Assembly: GCA_004524595.1 (NCBI GenBank)
Contig: SDOA01000053.1
Coordinates: 1 to 25,725 of the forward strand
Length of the DNA stretch: 25,725 nt
Direction: 5' to 3'
Source: Candidatus Thorarchaeota archaeon
Lineage (GTDB): Archaea > Asgardarchaeota > Thorarchaeia > Thorarchaeales > Thorarchaeaceae
A program made the position numbers and the translations under genes. Shown here one piece after another: positions 1-5,961 of this stretch. The notes beneath the pieces were generated by a model that ran no database searches, was not told where the DNA came from, and saw only the letters and a list, made by a program, of their open reading frames with translations. Positions within the stretch are counted from its first letter, which is position 1. Every line of letters begins with the position of its first letter.

Positions 1-2
1 AT

Positions 3-77
3 GCAATCAGAAGTCTGTGGGAATTGGCCAAAAGATATTTACCAAAGGTCAGTTATTTAAAAATATTAGATAGTTAA
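3..77 (+). CDS. Possible 3' end of a gene cut by the left edge
   Basis: The first bases are open in all three + frames. The most protein-like frame runs from base 3 to a TAA at 75-77 and gives a helical, Leu/Lys-rich tail ending ...LPKVSYLKILDS. The frame starting at base 1 also ends soon (TAA at 58-60), as does the frame starting at base 2 (TAG at 71-73). The frame choice is therefore a guess from composition. No family can be named from 24 residues. Positions 78-161 show nothing else recognisable. Confidence 0.25.
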   Translation, partial: AIRSLWELAKRYLPKVSYLKILDS

Positions 78-161
78 TGTAGGAACCTGAAGAACCTCAA
101 TTATCATCCACATAAATTCCAGGGATAGTCGTTCCATTACAGAATAAGGGGCGTAACTGAA

Positions 162-380
162 ATGCGTGGACTGAGCCTTCTAATTGGATGGGTTGTTACT
201 TTCATTTTTGTCTACTTCGTTTATGTATTTGGTTCTGGTGCGGTAGCAGATGCAATACATGGAGGAGGTAATGAAGTGATTAATAGTATGTTGAGAGATC
301 CTAACACTATTCTATTTTCAATAGTATTTGCATCTATATTCTTTCCCTTTTGTTATTGTTGTGCCAAGGCAACCGAGTAA
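162..380 (+). CDS. Small membrane protein, two predicted transmembrane helices
   Basis: This 72-residue protein has a hydrophobic helix at about residues 4-27 (LIGWVVTFIFVYFVYVF) and a second at about 49-67 (ILFSIVFASIFFPFCYCC). A short polar loop containing a Gly-Gly-Gly stretch joins them. The ATG follows a G-rich stretch (AAGGGGCG) that could act as a ribosome binding site about 9 bases upstream. I do not recognise the family. The Cys pair near the C-terminus is visible, but there is no other motif. It lies just left of the tRNA-Ala gene and may belong to the same accessory region. It is probably a real gene because its composition is that of a membrane protein, but it is short and has no recognised relatives. 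Confidence 0.5.
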   Translation: MRGLSLLIGWVVTFIFVYFVYVFGSGAVADAIHGGGNEVINSMLRDPNTILFSIVFASIFFPFCYCCAKATE

Positions 381-444
381 TACGATGATGTAGAGCGAGT
401 AAAAAGATAACTTGAGGACGAACGGTTTCTGAAGAAGAAAAGAA

Positions 445-560
445 TGGTGGACCGGTCGAGATTTGAACTCGAGACCTCCTCCATGCCAAGGAGGCATTTA
501 TGGCACGTCAGTAGGGAACTAGTCACCAACTAACATTCTACCAGGCTAAACTACCGGCCC
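445..560 (-). tRNA. tRNA-Ala(GGC) with a non-canonical intron
   Basis: Read on the minus strand, the gene starts GGGCCGG at 560 and pairs over 7 bp (one G-U) with CCGGTCC (455-449). The discriminator A is at 448 and CCA is encoded at 447-445. The D arm is GTTT/GAAT, the anticodon arm is CCTCC-TTGGCAT-GGAGG with anticodon GGC at 487-485, the variable loop is AGGTC, and the T arm is TCGAG-TTCAAAT-CTCGA. All arms close only if about 39 nt (533-495) between base 26 and the anticodon stem are removed. That places an intron at 26/27 instead of the usual 37/38. The 3' end of this gene is the sequence repeated on the + strand downstream at 1467, 1809 and, more weakly, at 664 and 2614. Confidence 0.93.
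495..533 (-). other. Non-canonical intron of tRNA-Ala, position 26/27
   Basis: This is a 39-nt insertion between D-arm base 26 (G534) and the first base of the anticodon stem (C494). Because G534 and G495 are identical, the boundaries can shift by one base. The insert can form internal pairing (GTTAGT at 534-529 with ACTGAC near 512-507, one G-U). I could not draw a perfect bulge-helix-bulge splice motif by eye. Archaeal tRNA introns outside 37/38 are known, mostly in thermophilic Thermoproteota. Confidence 0.8.
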
Positions 561-663
561 ATGCACACATAATGTGCGGTCACCAAGTCAGAATGGAACG
601 GTTAAAAGAATTATGGAGTGATATACTATTTCTCTCTATCCTCCTCAATACTAATCTGGTGTT

Positions 664-691
664 ATGTGTTCGAATCACAGCCGGTCCACCA
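664..691 (+). pseudogene. tRNA 3'-end fragment (T arm plus acceptor strand and CCA)
   Basis: It carries a T arm TGTG-TTCGAAT-CACA, then CCGGTCC, the discriminator A and CCA (ending at 691), reading on the + strand. The acceptor strand and CCA match tRNA-Ala at 445-455 exactly (11-bp inverted repeat), but the T stem differs, so it derives from another or a diverged tRNA-Ala. No proper D or anticodon arm is visible upstream. GGAACGG at 595-601 could pair with 6 of 7 acceptor bases, so a degenerate tRNA spanning 595-691 cannot be excluded. Confidence 0.7.
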
Positions 692-771
692 TCTCTTTCT
701 GTGAAAATGAAGCGCATTTGCTTTGATGCGTACAATCATTAGATGTCATTTGCCGCATAAAGTGAGGAGCA

Positions 772-1458
772 ATGAAGATACTTGCGTTGAATGGTAGTCC
801 TAGAAAATCTCAAGGTACAACTGATATTTTGATGGAAGTCTTTATCGAAGGGGCAAAATCAGTAGGTGCCGAAGTGGAGAAACATCATATTGTCGATTTG
901 GATATAGGTGGATGTCGTGGATGTTTCAACTGCTGGTGGGTAACACCTGGCAAATGCGTACAACGGGATGATATGGATAAACTACTTCCTGCTATTCAGG
1001 AAGCTGATGTAATACTTCTCGGTACACCAATCTATGGTCGAAATGTAACTCACTATGTACAGAAATTAATGGAAAGAACATTCGTGTTTTCCCTTCCTGA
1101 AATGGTACCCCATGATGGAGAGACTCGACATCCTGGTAGAATACATAGATTTCCACAATTGGTCTTAGTTGCGACATGCGGATTCCCTGACTCAAATAAT
1201 TTCGATATAGTGAGATCTCTCTACCCGATGGCATTACCTATTCTTCTTCCTGCAGCACAGTTGTTGCTATACGAGGAGGGAAAGAAACAGCTCTCCAGCT
1301 TTCTTGAATCGGTCAAATTTGCAGGACAGAAAATTGCAGCAGGTGAGGAACTCACTAAGGAAATGAAAGACAATTTGACTGTTGAATTCTCAGATGAGAT
1401 GAAGAAGCAAATTGTGGCGATGCACAACAGGTATAGCGAATCACGAAGCGGGAAATGA
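772..1458 (+). CDS. NADPH-dependent FMN reductase / iron-sulfur flavoprotein-like
   Basis: This 228-residue flavodoxin-fold protein is a likely FMN-binding electron-transfer protein or reductase. The N-terminal strand and phosphate loop are at residues 2-20 (LALNGSPRKSQGTTD). The second FMN-binding loop is at about 80-90 (LLGTPIYGRNV). Cysteines at 48, 51, 54 and 62 form CX2CX2CX7C, which matches the compact cluster motif described for archaeal iron-sulfur flavoproteins (Isf, CX2CX2CX4-7C), so a 4Fe-4S cluster is likely. The C-terminal ~60 residues are helical and Lys/Glu-rich. The ATG follows GTGAGGAG closely. The gene is bounded by a tRNA 3'-end fragment on each side (ending at 691 and starting 9 bases after the stop), so it looks like the cargo of one integration unit. 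Physiological electron partner unknown. Confidence 0.9.
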   Translation: MKILALNGSPRKSQGTTDILMEVFIEGAKSVGAEVEKHHIVDLDIGGCRGCFNCWWVTPGKCVQRDDMDKLLPAIQEADVILLGTPIYGRNVTHYVQKLMERTFVFSLPEMVPHDGETRHPGRIHRFPQLVLVATCGFPDSNNFDIVRSLYPMALPILLPAAQLLLYEEGKKQLSSFLESVKFAGQKIAAGEELTKEMKDNLTVEFSDEMKKQIVAMHNRYSESRSGK

Positions 1459-1466
1459 TGTCGTTA

Positions 1467-1487
1467 CAAATCTCGACCGGTCCACCA
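1467..1487 (+). repeat. tRNA-Ala 3'-end repeat (candidate att site)
   Basis: These 21 bases are identical to the 3' end of the tRNA-Ala gene at 445-560, from the T loop (CAAAT) through CTCGA, CCGGTCC, A and CCA. They lie on the opposite strand to that gene. Identity falters just upstream, where an extra A interrupts TT-CAAAT. No D or anticodon arm precedes it, only the end of the reductase gene. The T-loop-to-CCA extent is typical of tRNA-derived attachment sites left by integrating elements. Confidence 0.85.
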
Positions 1488-1575
1488 CTTCAATTTTCTA
1501 TATCACTGAGTTCTTCATGATTATGATATTGTTTATTACACAGATGCGCAAAATCAGACTGCTGGTACTTCTGTT

Positions 1576-1806
1576 ATGGACGAAGAGCGTGACTATGAAA
1601 ATCTGGTCGAAGAGATAGACGAGCTCCGAAATCGTGTCAACGAGCTAAACAGCAATCTAATGATACTGAGCGTTGCTGTGATAGTCATTGCAGTAGTTGT
1701 TTTTATGGTCAGTAGTATCAGTTGGTTCAGTTTCATGGCAATAGTCGCAATTATTGTCCTTCTAGTTGCACTAACTGGTTCATCATTAGAAAAGCATGGA
1801 TTATAG
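1576..1806 (+). CDS. Small coiled-coil membrane protein
   Basis: This 76-residue protein starts with an acidic, heptad-like helix (residues 2-27: MDEERDYENLVEEIDELRNR, then VNELN). Two hydrophobic helices follow, at about 29-47 (MILSVAVIVIAVVVFMV) and 50-69 (WFSFMAIVAIIVLLVAL). The arrangement suggests a cytoplasmic coiled coil anchored in the membrane. No family is recognised. No strong ribosome binding site is visible, but an AT-rich TATA-like stretch lies near 1495-1505. The stop codon is only 2 bases from the next tRNA 3'-end repeat, so the whole unit between repeats (1488-1831, 344 bp) consists of this gene and its leader. Confidence 0.6.
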   Translation: MDEERDYENLVEEIDELRNRVNELNSNLMILSVAVIVIAVVVFMVSSISWFSFMAIVAIIVLLVALTGSSLEKHGL

Positions 1807-1808
1807 CC

Positions 1809-1831
1809 TTCAAATCTCGACCGGTCCACCA
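1809..1831 (+). repeat. tRNA-Ala 3'-end repeat (candidate att site), longest copy
   Basis: This is a 23-base exact copy of the tRNA-Ala 3' end: T loop TTCAAAT, CTCGA, CCGGTCC, A, CCA. It is on the strand opposite the tRNA at 445-560, and the following T is shared as well. The sequence to its left is the end of a coding region with no T-stem complement, so it cannot fold as a tRNA. It marks the boundary between two single-gene units. Confidence 0.88.
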
Positions 1832-1851
1832 TCCATCTCTTGTTCAGCTCT

Positions 1852-2535
1852 CTAGACTTCGATAGCAGCCATATAGATTGGAGTTTCTTCTCCTAAAATA
1901 TAATCAAAGGTAGCACTTTGGTAGTGCCATCCAATGAGTCCCCCGAAATACAATGCACCATAGGTGATATCGGCTTGAATCTTGATGAGGAACTGATGGC
2001 CATCATATTCCATAGCCAGATTATTGCTCAACATGAAGCTGTAATCGACAATTATGATATTGTTCGAAAACAACTCATTGGTTCCCAATATCACACGGCA
2101 TATCCCAGTAGTCCACCATTCATCAGCAGTAACACTACTCTCTACTACATCCAGTCGATTTTGTTCTCTAGACGGATTACAGCTAAGCATTGTTGATGTA
2201 GTATCTACCTGCATCAATGAGGTGTTTGGTTGATACGTTGTTATATCAGCAACCCATATCGTGATTATAGCACTGGTCAATCTCAGAAATGCACTACCAT
2301 CTTGATTATTGTCAAAAGAGATTTGAAATTCAAACGAGTTCGTGATAGCTCCGCCCTGAGTAGTATTATAATATCTAAAGAGGTCGTTCAAAGAAAGATG
2401 ACTGAATGATGGTTCTGGTATGCCACTGGTTGGAGGATTAAGTGTAATCGTAAATCCAACGATGATGATTCCACCTATCACGACTACCATAGCTATAGCT
2501 AGTGCTCTTCTTATAGAAACTCCATGTATGGACAT
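1852..2535 (-). CDS. Membrane-anchored extracytoplasmic protein, unknown function
   Basis: This 227-residue protein has a basic N-terminus followed by one transmembrane helix at about residues 10-30 (ALAIAMVVVIGGIIIVGF). The rest is Asn/Thr/Ser-rich and strand-rich, with N-glycosylation sequons (for example NTT and NTS), as expected outside an archaeal cell. Two cysteines in the second half (in LSCNP and GICRV) could form a disulfide. I do not recognise the domain. It may be a type IV pilin-like or signal-anchored beta-sandwich protein, but no class III signal peptidase site is clear. It is the only gene between the repeats ending at 1831 and 2627, and is antisense to the two genes before it. 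Confidence 0.6.
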   Translation of the reverse strand: MSIHGVSIRRALAIAMVVVIGGIIIVGFTITLNPPTSGIPEPSFSHLSLNDLFRYYNTTQGGAITNSFEFQISFDNNQDGSAFLRLTSAIITIWVADITTYQPNTSLMQVDTTSTMLSCNPSREQNRLDVVESSVTADEWWTTGICRVILGTNELFSNNIIIVDYSFMLSNNLAMEYDGHQFLIKIQADITYGALYFGGLIGWHYQSATFDYILGEETPIYMAAIEV

Positions 2536-2613
2536 CAGACATTCCCTATCTTTGATTAAAATGAAAGAATATTAGTTTTGCCAACTTGGGACTTGTTGAA
2601 TAAACTAAACTTA

Positions 2614-2627
2614 CGACTGGTCCACCA
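2614..2627 (+). repeat. Degenerate tRNA 3'-end repeat (candidate att remnant)
   Basis: CGACTGGTCCACCA matches the last 14 bases of tRNA-Ala with one change (CCGG to CTGG). The T-loop part to its left is no longer recognisable. It is in the same orientation as the copies at 664, 1467 and 1809. Its end at 2627 is 796 bp from the end of the previous copy, the same spacing as between the ends of the first two copies (691 and 1487). It is probably the oldest, most decayed member of the array. Confidence 0.6.
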
Positions 2628-2642
2628 ATCCTCTTGTCTTTT

Positions 2643-3299
2643 CTATGGATAACACAGTTCCCAGGTTGGTTGATATGTGTGGACAAGTTCCATTATCTCA
2701 ATATATGCCTCATTTGAGAAGAATGGTCTGGGACAGGTCGCCTCTCTGTCGTATATTCCAAAGTGAATATGTGCACTTCCACCGACCTGAAGAAATTTAC
2801 CAAGTGCATCACCTTTTGCAACCCAGTCGCCAATTTCAATATCTAGCATTGCAATCTGACGGTCAACATCAGAGGAGTTTGTAGTCCAAGGTTCAAAGAT
2901 GTAATTAATCTGTATGCTCTCATTGAATCTGATTGAAACGTGTATCATGTATATGTTCTCTGATGGACCCGTATCAGTCACTGAGATCTCTTCAACAAGT
3001 CCTGGTGCAGCAGCTATTACGATAGATTCATTCTTGAATGCGAAGTCAAGTCCATTGTGTATGGCCCCCCAGGGACAAGTAGTGCTCTCGCTGTATCCCC
3101 CATTCCAACTGAGGATATCAGAACGATTTGTGTAGATAACACCCATATAATTCAGGTTTGAAGAATCATAACGCCCCTCATTATCAAAGACATCCTCTTC
3201 GAATGGATTTTCGGAATTATTTCCAAATTGCTTATACAAAATGACTGTGCAGATAATTATAATCATGAACACTAAAACAGCGGCGGTCTTCTTCTGCAT
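2643..3299 (-). CDS. M23-peptidase-like membrane-anchored protein
   Basis: This 218-residue protein has an N-terminal transmembrane anchor (residues 5-22) and an extracytoplasmic domain resembling the M23/LytM metallopeptidase fold. The zinc-site motifs are present as HNGLD (His81, Asp85) and HIHF (His177, His179), with the typical IAAAPGLVEEI strand between them and GDWVAKGDALGKF before HxH. The catalytic His of the usual YxHL motif is replaced in YIFE (Tyr133, Phe135), so activity may be lost or altered. Three cysteines (75, 189, 216) could form disulfides. Archaea lack murein, so a peptidoglycan substrate is unlikely within its own wall; the target could be a bacterial wall, pseudo-substrates or pure binding. 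It follows the last tRNA 3'-end repeat. Confidence 0.75.
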   Translation of the reverse strand: MQKKTAAVLVFMIIIICTVILYKQFGNNSENPFEEDVFDNEGRYDSSNLNYMGVIYTNRSDILSWNGGYSESTTCPWGAIHNGLDFAFKNESIVIAAAPGLVEEISVTDTGPSENIYMIHVSIRFNESIQINYIFEPWTTNSSDVDRQIAMLDIEIGDWVAKGDALGKFLQVGGSAHIHFGIYDREATCPRPFFSNEAYIEIMELVHTYQPTWELCYP

Positions 3300-3413
3300 A
3301 GTCTAAATCCTTGCACAACAAACTCTAATACTTGTCCTTTTTGTGCATCGAGAAGATTTCAAGTAGAATTGATCCTCTTCGTGGTCAATACTATCTATGC
3401 CTTACTCTATATA

Positions 3414-3866
3414 TTAGTTGACTTCTGCTAAGACAACGCTGGTCACAGTCTTCTCTATTCCATCGATATTCCTAAGCTTGGTAATGACGAAATTATTCAA
3501 TGCATCAACATCACCTAGCGACACCTTGACTATTATGTCAATCTCTCCAGTAACGATTGATACATCTTCCACCTCGGGAAGGTTCTTTATCAACTGCGCA
3601 ATATCGAACTGGTTGATCTTTTGCCCCCGTGTTGTACGGTATGAAACGGTACAGAGAATATACGCAACAAGACCTCTTCCAGTCATCTTTCTATCAAGGT
3701 CCACTGTGAATCGCTTGATGACTCCACTCTCCCTCATCTTCTTGATACGGTTGTGAATTGTTGTTTGTGCAATATCCAGTTCCTTTGCTATCTCTCCCGT
3801 TGTAAGTCGCGCGTTCTCTTTTAATAACGTCAAGATTCTGTAGTCTTTATCATCAAGCTGAGCCAT
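3414..3866 (-). CDS. Lrp/AsnC-family transcriptional regulator
   Basis: This regulator pairs an N-terminal winged helix-turn-helix (LDDKDYRILTLLKENARLTT, then GEIAKELDIAQTTIHNRIKKM) with a C-terminal RAM ligand-binding and oligomerisation domain (about residues 70-150, ending VSVVLAEVN-like). The start is placed at the internal ATG (3866), six codons into the longer frame, because MAQLDDKDYRIL is the normal Lrp N-terminus. A 15-bp palindrome would otherwise lie inside the coding region. It is divergent from an asparagine synthetase gene, echoing the E. coli asnC-asnA arrangement, although that synthetase is of a different family. An amino-acid-responsive regulator of its neighbour and of itself is the natural inference. 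The ligand cannot be read from the sequence. Confidence 0.9.
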   Translation of the reverse strand: MAQLDDKDYRILTLLKENARLTTGEIAKELDIAQTTIHNRIKKMRESGVIKRFTVDLDRKMTGRGLVAYILCTVSYRTTRGQKINQFDIAQLIKNLPEVEDVSIVTGEIDIIVKVSLGDVDALNNFVITKLRNIDGIEKTVTSVVLAEVN

Positions 3867-3868
3867 AA

Positions 3869-3883
3869 TGGAAAAATATTCCA
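3869..3883. promoter_or_regulatory. Palindromic candidate Lrp/AsnC operator
   Basis: TGGAA-AAATA-TTCCA is a perfect 5-bp inverted repeat with an AT-only spacer, the layout typical of Lrp-family operators. It lies 2 bases upstream of the preferred start codon of the regulator gene, where a bound dimer would block its own transcription or translation start. Confidence 0.5.
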
Positions 3884-3911
3884 TATTTTCGACTTAAGCT
3901 TATCCATCTTG

Positions 3912-3923
3912 ATATTTTTTCCA
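3912..3923. promoter_or_regulatory. Second candidate Lrp/AsnC half-operator
   Basis: ATATTTTTTCCA is the reverse complement of TGGAAAAAATAT, which resembles the left half of the palindrome at 3869-3883. It lies about 42 bp away (centre to centre), roughly four helical turns, in the divergent intergenic region. AT-rich sequence makes chance matches likely. Confidence 0.35.
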
Positions 3924-3997
3924 TCTTTTTTTGCAAGTTCTTTTGTATTGATGATTACTGCTTGTATTTCTATAGAGTACTACAGCATGTGATACTA

Positions 3998-4933
3998 ATG
4001 ACAGTCGAACCAATGATTATACAAAAGACAGATCCCCAAAAAGGAAAGGGACGCTACCTTGAAATCTTTAAAATACAGACAGAGGCATTAAGAGCAATAC
4101 ATGATTTTCTCTATAGCGAGGGTCTCATTCAGCTCATGCCTATCATTCTCTCTCCAGTCACTGACCCTCTGAATCATTCAGTCGATGATGCATCTATCAT
4201 GTACAATGGACAGCGGCTTCAATTGACAAAGAGTATGATTCTTCACAAACAGATTGCAGTTTCCACTCTTGCTACTAGGGGTATCTACATCATCTCTCCA
4301 AATGTTCGTTTAGAGAGAGACCCTCGGAGCGACAGGCATCTTCTGGAGTTCTCTCAACTTGATATCGAGCTTAGAGATGCATCAGCAAGAGAGTTCATGA
4401 TACTAATGGAGAATCTTATGGTCTATGTCTTCTCAAGAGTGAAGAGTACCTGTGATGATGAGCTAGAGCGATTAGGGTCTTCTCTTAAGATTCCACGAAG
4501 ACCATTTCGTACATACACGACTTGGTCATTATTAGCTGAATATGGGTCTAATTATGAAGCAGAGGTCTCCAAGAAGGAAGAAGATCTTTTCTGGATTACT
4601 GATTTTGAGAGAGAATTTTATGATAGGGAAGATCCAACTCATAAGGGTCATTATGTAAATTACGACCTGTTTTACCCCGAGGGATATCAAGAGGGTCTCT
4701 CTGGGGGTGAGCGAGATTATCAGTACAATATCCTTGTGAGAAAAATTAAGGAACGCGGACAAAGATTGGAGGATTTTGCTCCATACTTGGAATATGCAAA
4801 GGCTGGATTACTATCTCCTAGTGTTGGCGGTGGTCTGGGCATCGAACGATTAATCCGTTTTCTTACAAAGCGTTCACATATTCATGAGATCACAATGTTC
4901 CCCAAAATTCCTAATGGTATAATCAAGTTATAG
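3998..4933 (+). CDS. asnA: Archaeal asparagine synthetase related to AsnRS (AS-AR / AsnA-type)
   Basis: This is a class II aminoacyl-tRNA-synthetase catalytic core of about 311 residues without an anticodon-binding domain. It closely resembles the ammonia-dependent asparagine synthetase (AS-AR) characterised in Pyrococcus. Recognisable segments include LPIMLSP-like MPIILSPVTDP, the motif 2 region PNVRLERD...HLLEFSQLDIE, the WITDFEREFYDRED stretch, and motif 3 GGGLGIERLIRF. It would make asparagine from aspartate, ATP and ammonia. The ATG at 3998 is chosen over 3962 because a TATA-like element (TTCTATAG, 3968-3975) lies about 25 bp upstream, implying a leaderless transcript, and because the family N-terminus begins near here; an ATG at 4013 is also possible. 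It is divergent from an AsnC-type regulator and converges on the cupin gene with a 5-bp gap. Confidence 0.88.
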   Translation: MTVEPMIIQKTDPQKGKGRYLEIFKIQTEALRAIHDFLYSEGLIQLMPIILSPVTDPLNHSVDDASIMYNGQRLQLTKSMILHKQIAVSTLATRGIYIISPNVRLERDPRSDRHLLEFSQLDIELRDASAREFMILMENLMVYVFSRVKSTCDDELERLGSSLKIPRRPFRTYTTWSLLAEYGSNYEAEVSKKEEDLFWITDFEREFYDREDPTHKGHYVNYDLFYPEGYQEGLSGGERDYQYNILVRKIKERGQRLEDFAPYLEYAKAGLLSPSVGGGLGIERLIRFLTKRSHIHEITMFPKIPNGIIKL

Positions 4934-4938
4934 CTAGA

Positions 4939-5625
4939 TCACTCAGCATCCCACGCAATCCATAGTAATTCAACAGCATCACTGGCGTGTATTTGATGGA
5001 GGCAATTCTTTGGAATGTAGTAGACTGTCTGCTTTTTGATGTTGAGAATTTCAGTATCTATCTTCACTGTACCTGTCCCGTTGAGGATGAGGAATGCCTG
5101 AGGCCAGGGGTCTATCTCACACTTTTCATTTAATGTTGCTCCTGCTGGAATGTGATACCATGCATATCTAAGTCCTTTCCAGTATACAATTGGTATCGGT
5201 TTCGCTCCATGGGCTTCTCCTGCCAAATCTAAACGAAGTTCCTTTGTCTTTATCTTACCTGGATTCAAGAAGAATGTGGCAAGAGCTTTTATGGTCTCCA
5301 TACTCTCTTCTATCCTATCCGAGTCAATGAACTCGAAATCTATGGGTCGTTTCTCTTTGATATGAGACCGCCCTCCAAGGGCAAACGCATCAGCTTCTTG
5401 TTTGAGAATTTTTTGCAGAATCTCATTGGTCATCGTGATTGTAAAGGCAGGTTCCCTCAGACCTTCAGTCACACTCTTCTCCTTTCCAAGAATGAGTGTT
5501 GCTGACTCATCTGTGTCAGTGAGTTTAATACCTACATGTATTGTCCCAGGAAAGATGTAGAGTAGGTCTGAGTATAACTCAGCATCTTCGAGCATTTGTT
5601 CAAGTTCATCAACTAATCCCATCAA
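4939..5625 (-). CDS. SCP2-like lipid-binding domain fused to a cupin domain
   Basis: This 228-residue protein has two parts. Residues ~1-115 resemble an SCP2 sterol-carrier fold (IHVGIKLTDTDESATLILG, FTITMTNEILQKILKQEADAF, then a GGRSHIKEK turn), known to bind lipids or acyl chains. Residues ~130-228 form a cupin barrel (RYAWYHIPAGATLNEK, AFLILNGTGTVKID, TVYYIPKNCLHQIHA). The usual HxH of cupin motif 1 is not evident, while a His pair remains in motif 2, so metal binding is uncertain. The fusion suggests a small-molecule or lipid sensor or binding protein. It probably forms an operon with the 55-residue ORF that ends 15 bases upstream of its start. The fold calls are from pattern recognition only. 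Confidence 0.7.
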   Translation of the reverse strand: MMGLVDELEQMLEDAELYSDLLYIFPGTIHVGIKLTDTDESATLILGKEKSVTEGLREPAFTITMTNEILQKILKQEADAFALGGRSHIKEKRPIDFEFIDSDRIEESMETIKALATFFLNPGKIKTKELRLDLAGEAHGAKPIPIVYWKGLRYAWYHIPAGATLNEKCEIDPWPQAFLILNGTGTVKIDTEILNIKKQTVYYIPKNCLHQIHASDAVELLWIAWDAE

Positions 5626-5640
5626 TAACAGGACTCCTTA

Positions 5641-5808
5641 TCACTCATCTGCTCTGTCTTGCTCTTTTGTAACTTCTGTCCTTGGATGTTCAATTCCGAA
5701 CAATTTTCGTAACATTCTCCTCTCTCTCTCATCTAGTTCCTCTGTTATCGTCTGCATAATAGAGACGACCTTGAATCCCGTTTCTTGTTCCTTTTGAGAG
5801 TCATTCAT
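5641..5808 (-). CDS. Small acidic/basic helical protein, 55 residues
   Basis: On the minus strand an ATG (5808-5806) opens a 55-codon frame ending in TGA at 5641. The product starts MNDSQKEQETGFKVV and contains a charged helix (ITEELDERERRMLRKLFG). It is entirely soluble and helical in character, and I recognise no family. It precedes the SCP2-cupin gene by 15 bases on the same strand, so co-transcription is likely. The ribosome binding site (GGTAGAT, 7-8 bases upstream) is weak. The codon use and amphipathic helix look genuine, but short frames of this size can arise by chance. Confidence 0.5.
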   Translation of the reverse strand: MNDSQKEQETGFKVVSIMQTITEELDERERRMLRKLFGIEHPRTEVTKEQDRADE

Positions 5809-5961
5809 GTTATATCTACCGTTTCAAAATTTCTAACAGTAACTCAAGTCTGTGAGATTTAGAAGGTAGTAGTTATGTATATTGCATACAAGATGATATT
5901 AGTCCTGAATTAACTACTGCTGACTATTCAGATAGTATATTTGAACAAGTAGAAGGCATCT

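Noticed and set aside
1412..1618. A 68-residue + frame reading through a tRNA 3'-end copy
   Set aside because: It overlaps the ends of two better genes and owes part of its sequence to the repeat.
664..2627. The tRNA 3'-end copies as 3' halves of trans-spliced split tRNAs
   Set aside because: Except at 664, the copies start within the T loop and are preceded by coding sequence with no T-stem or anticodon-stem strand, so they cannot complete a tRNA.
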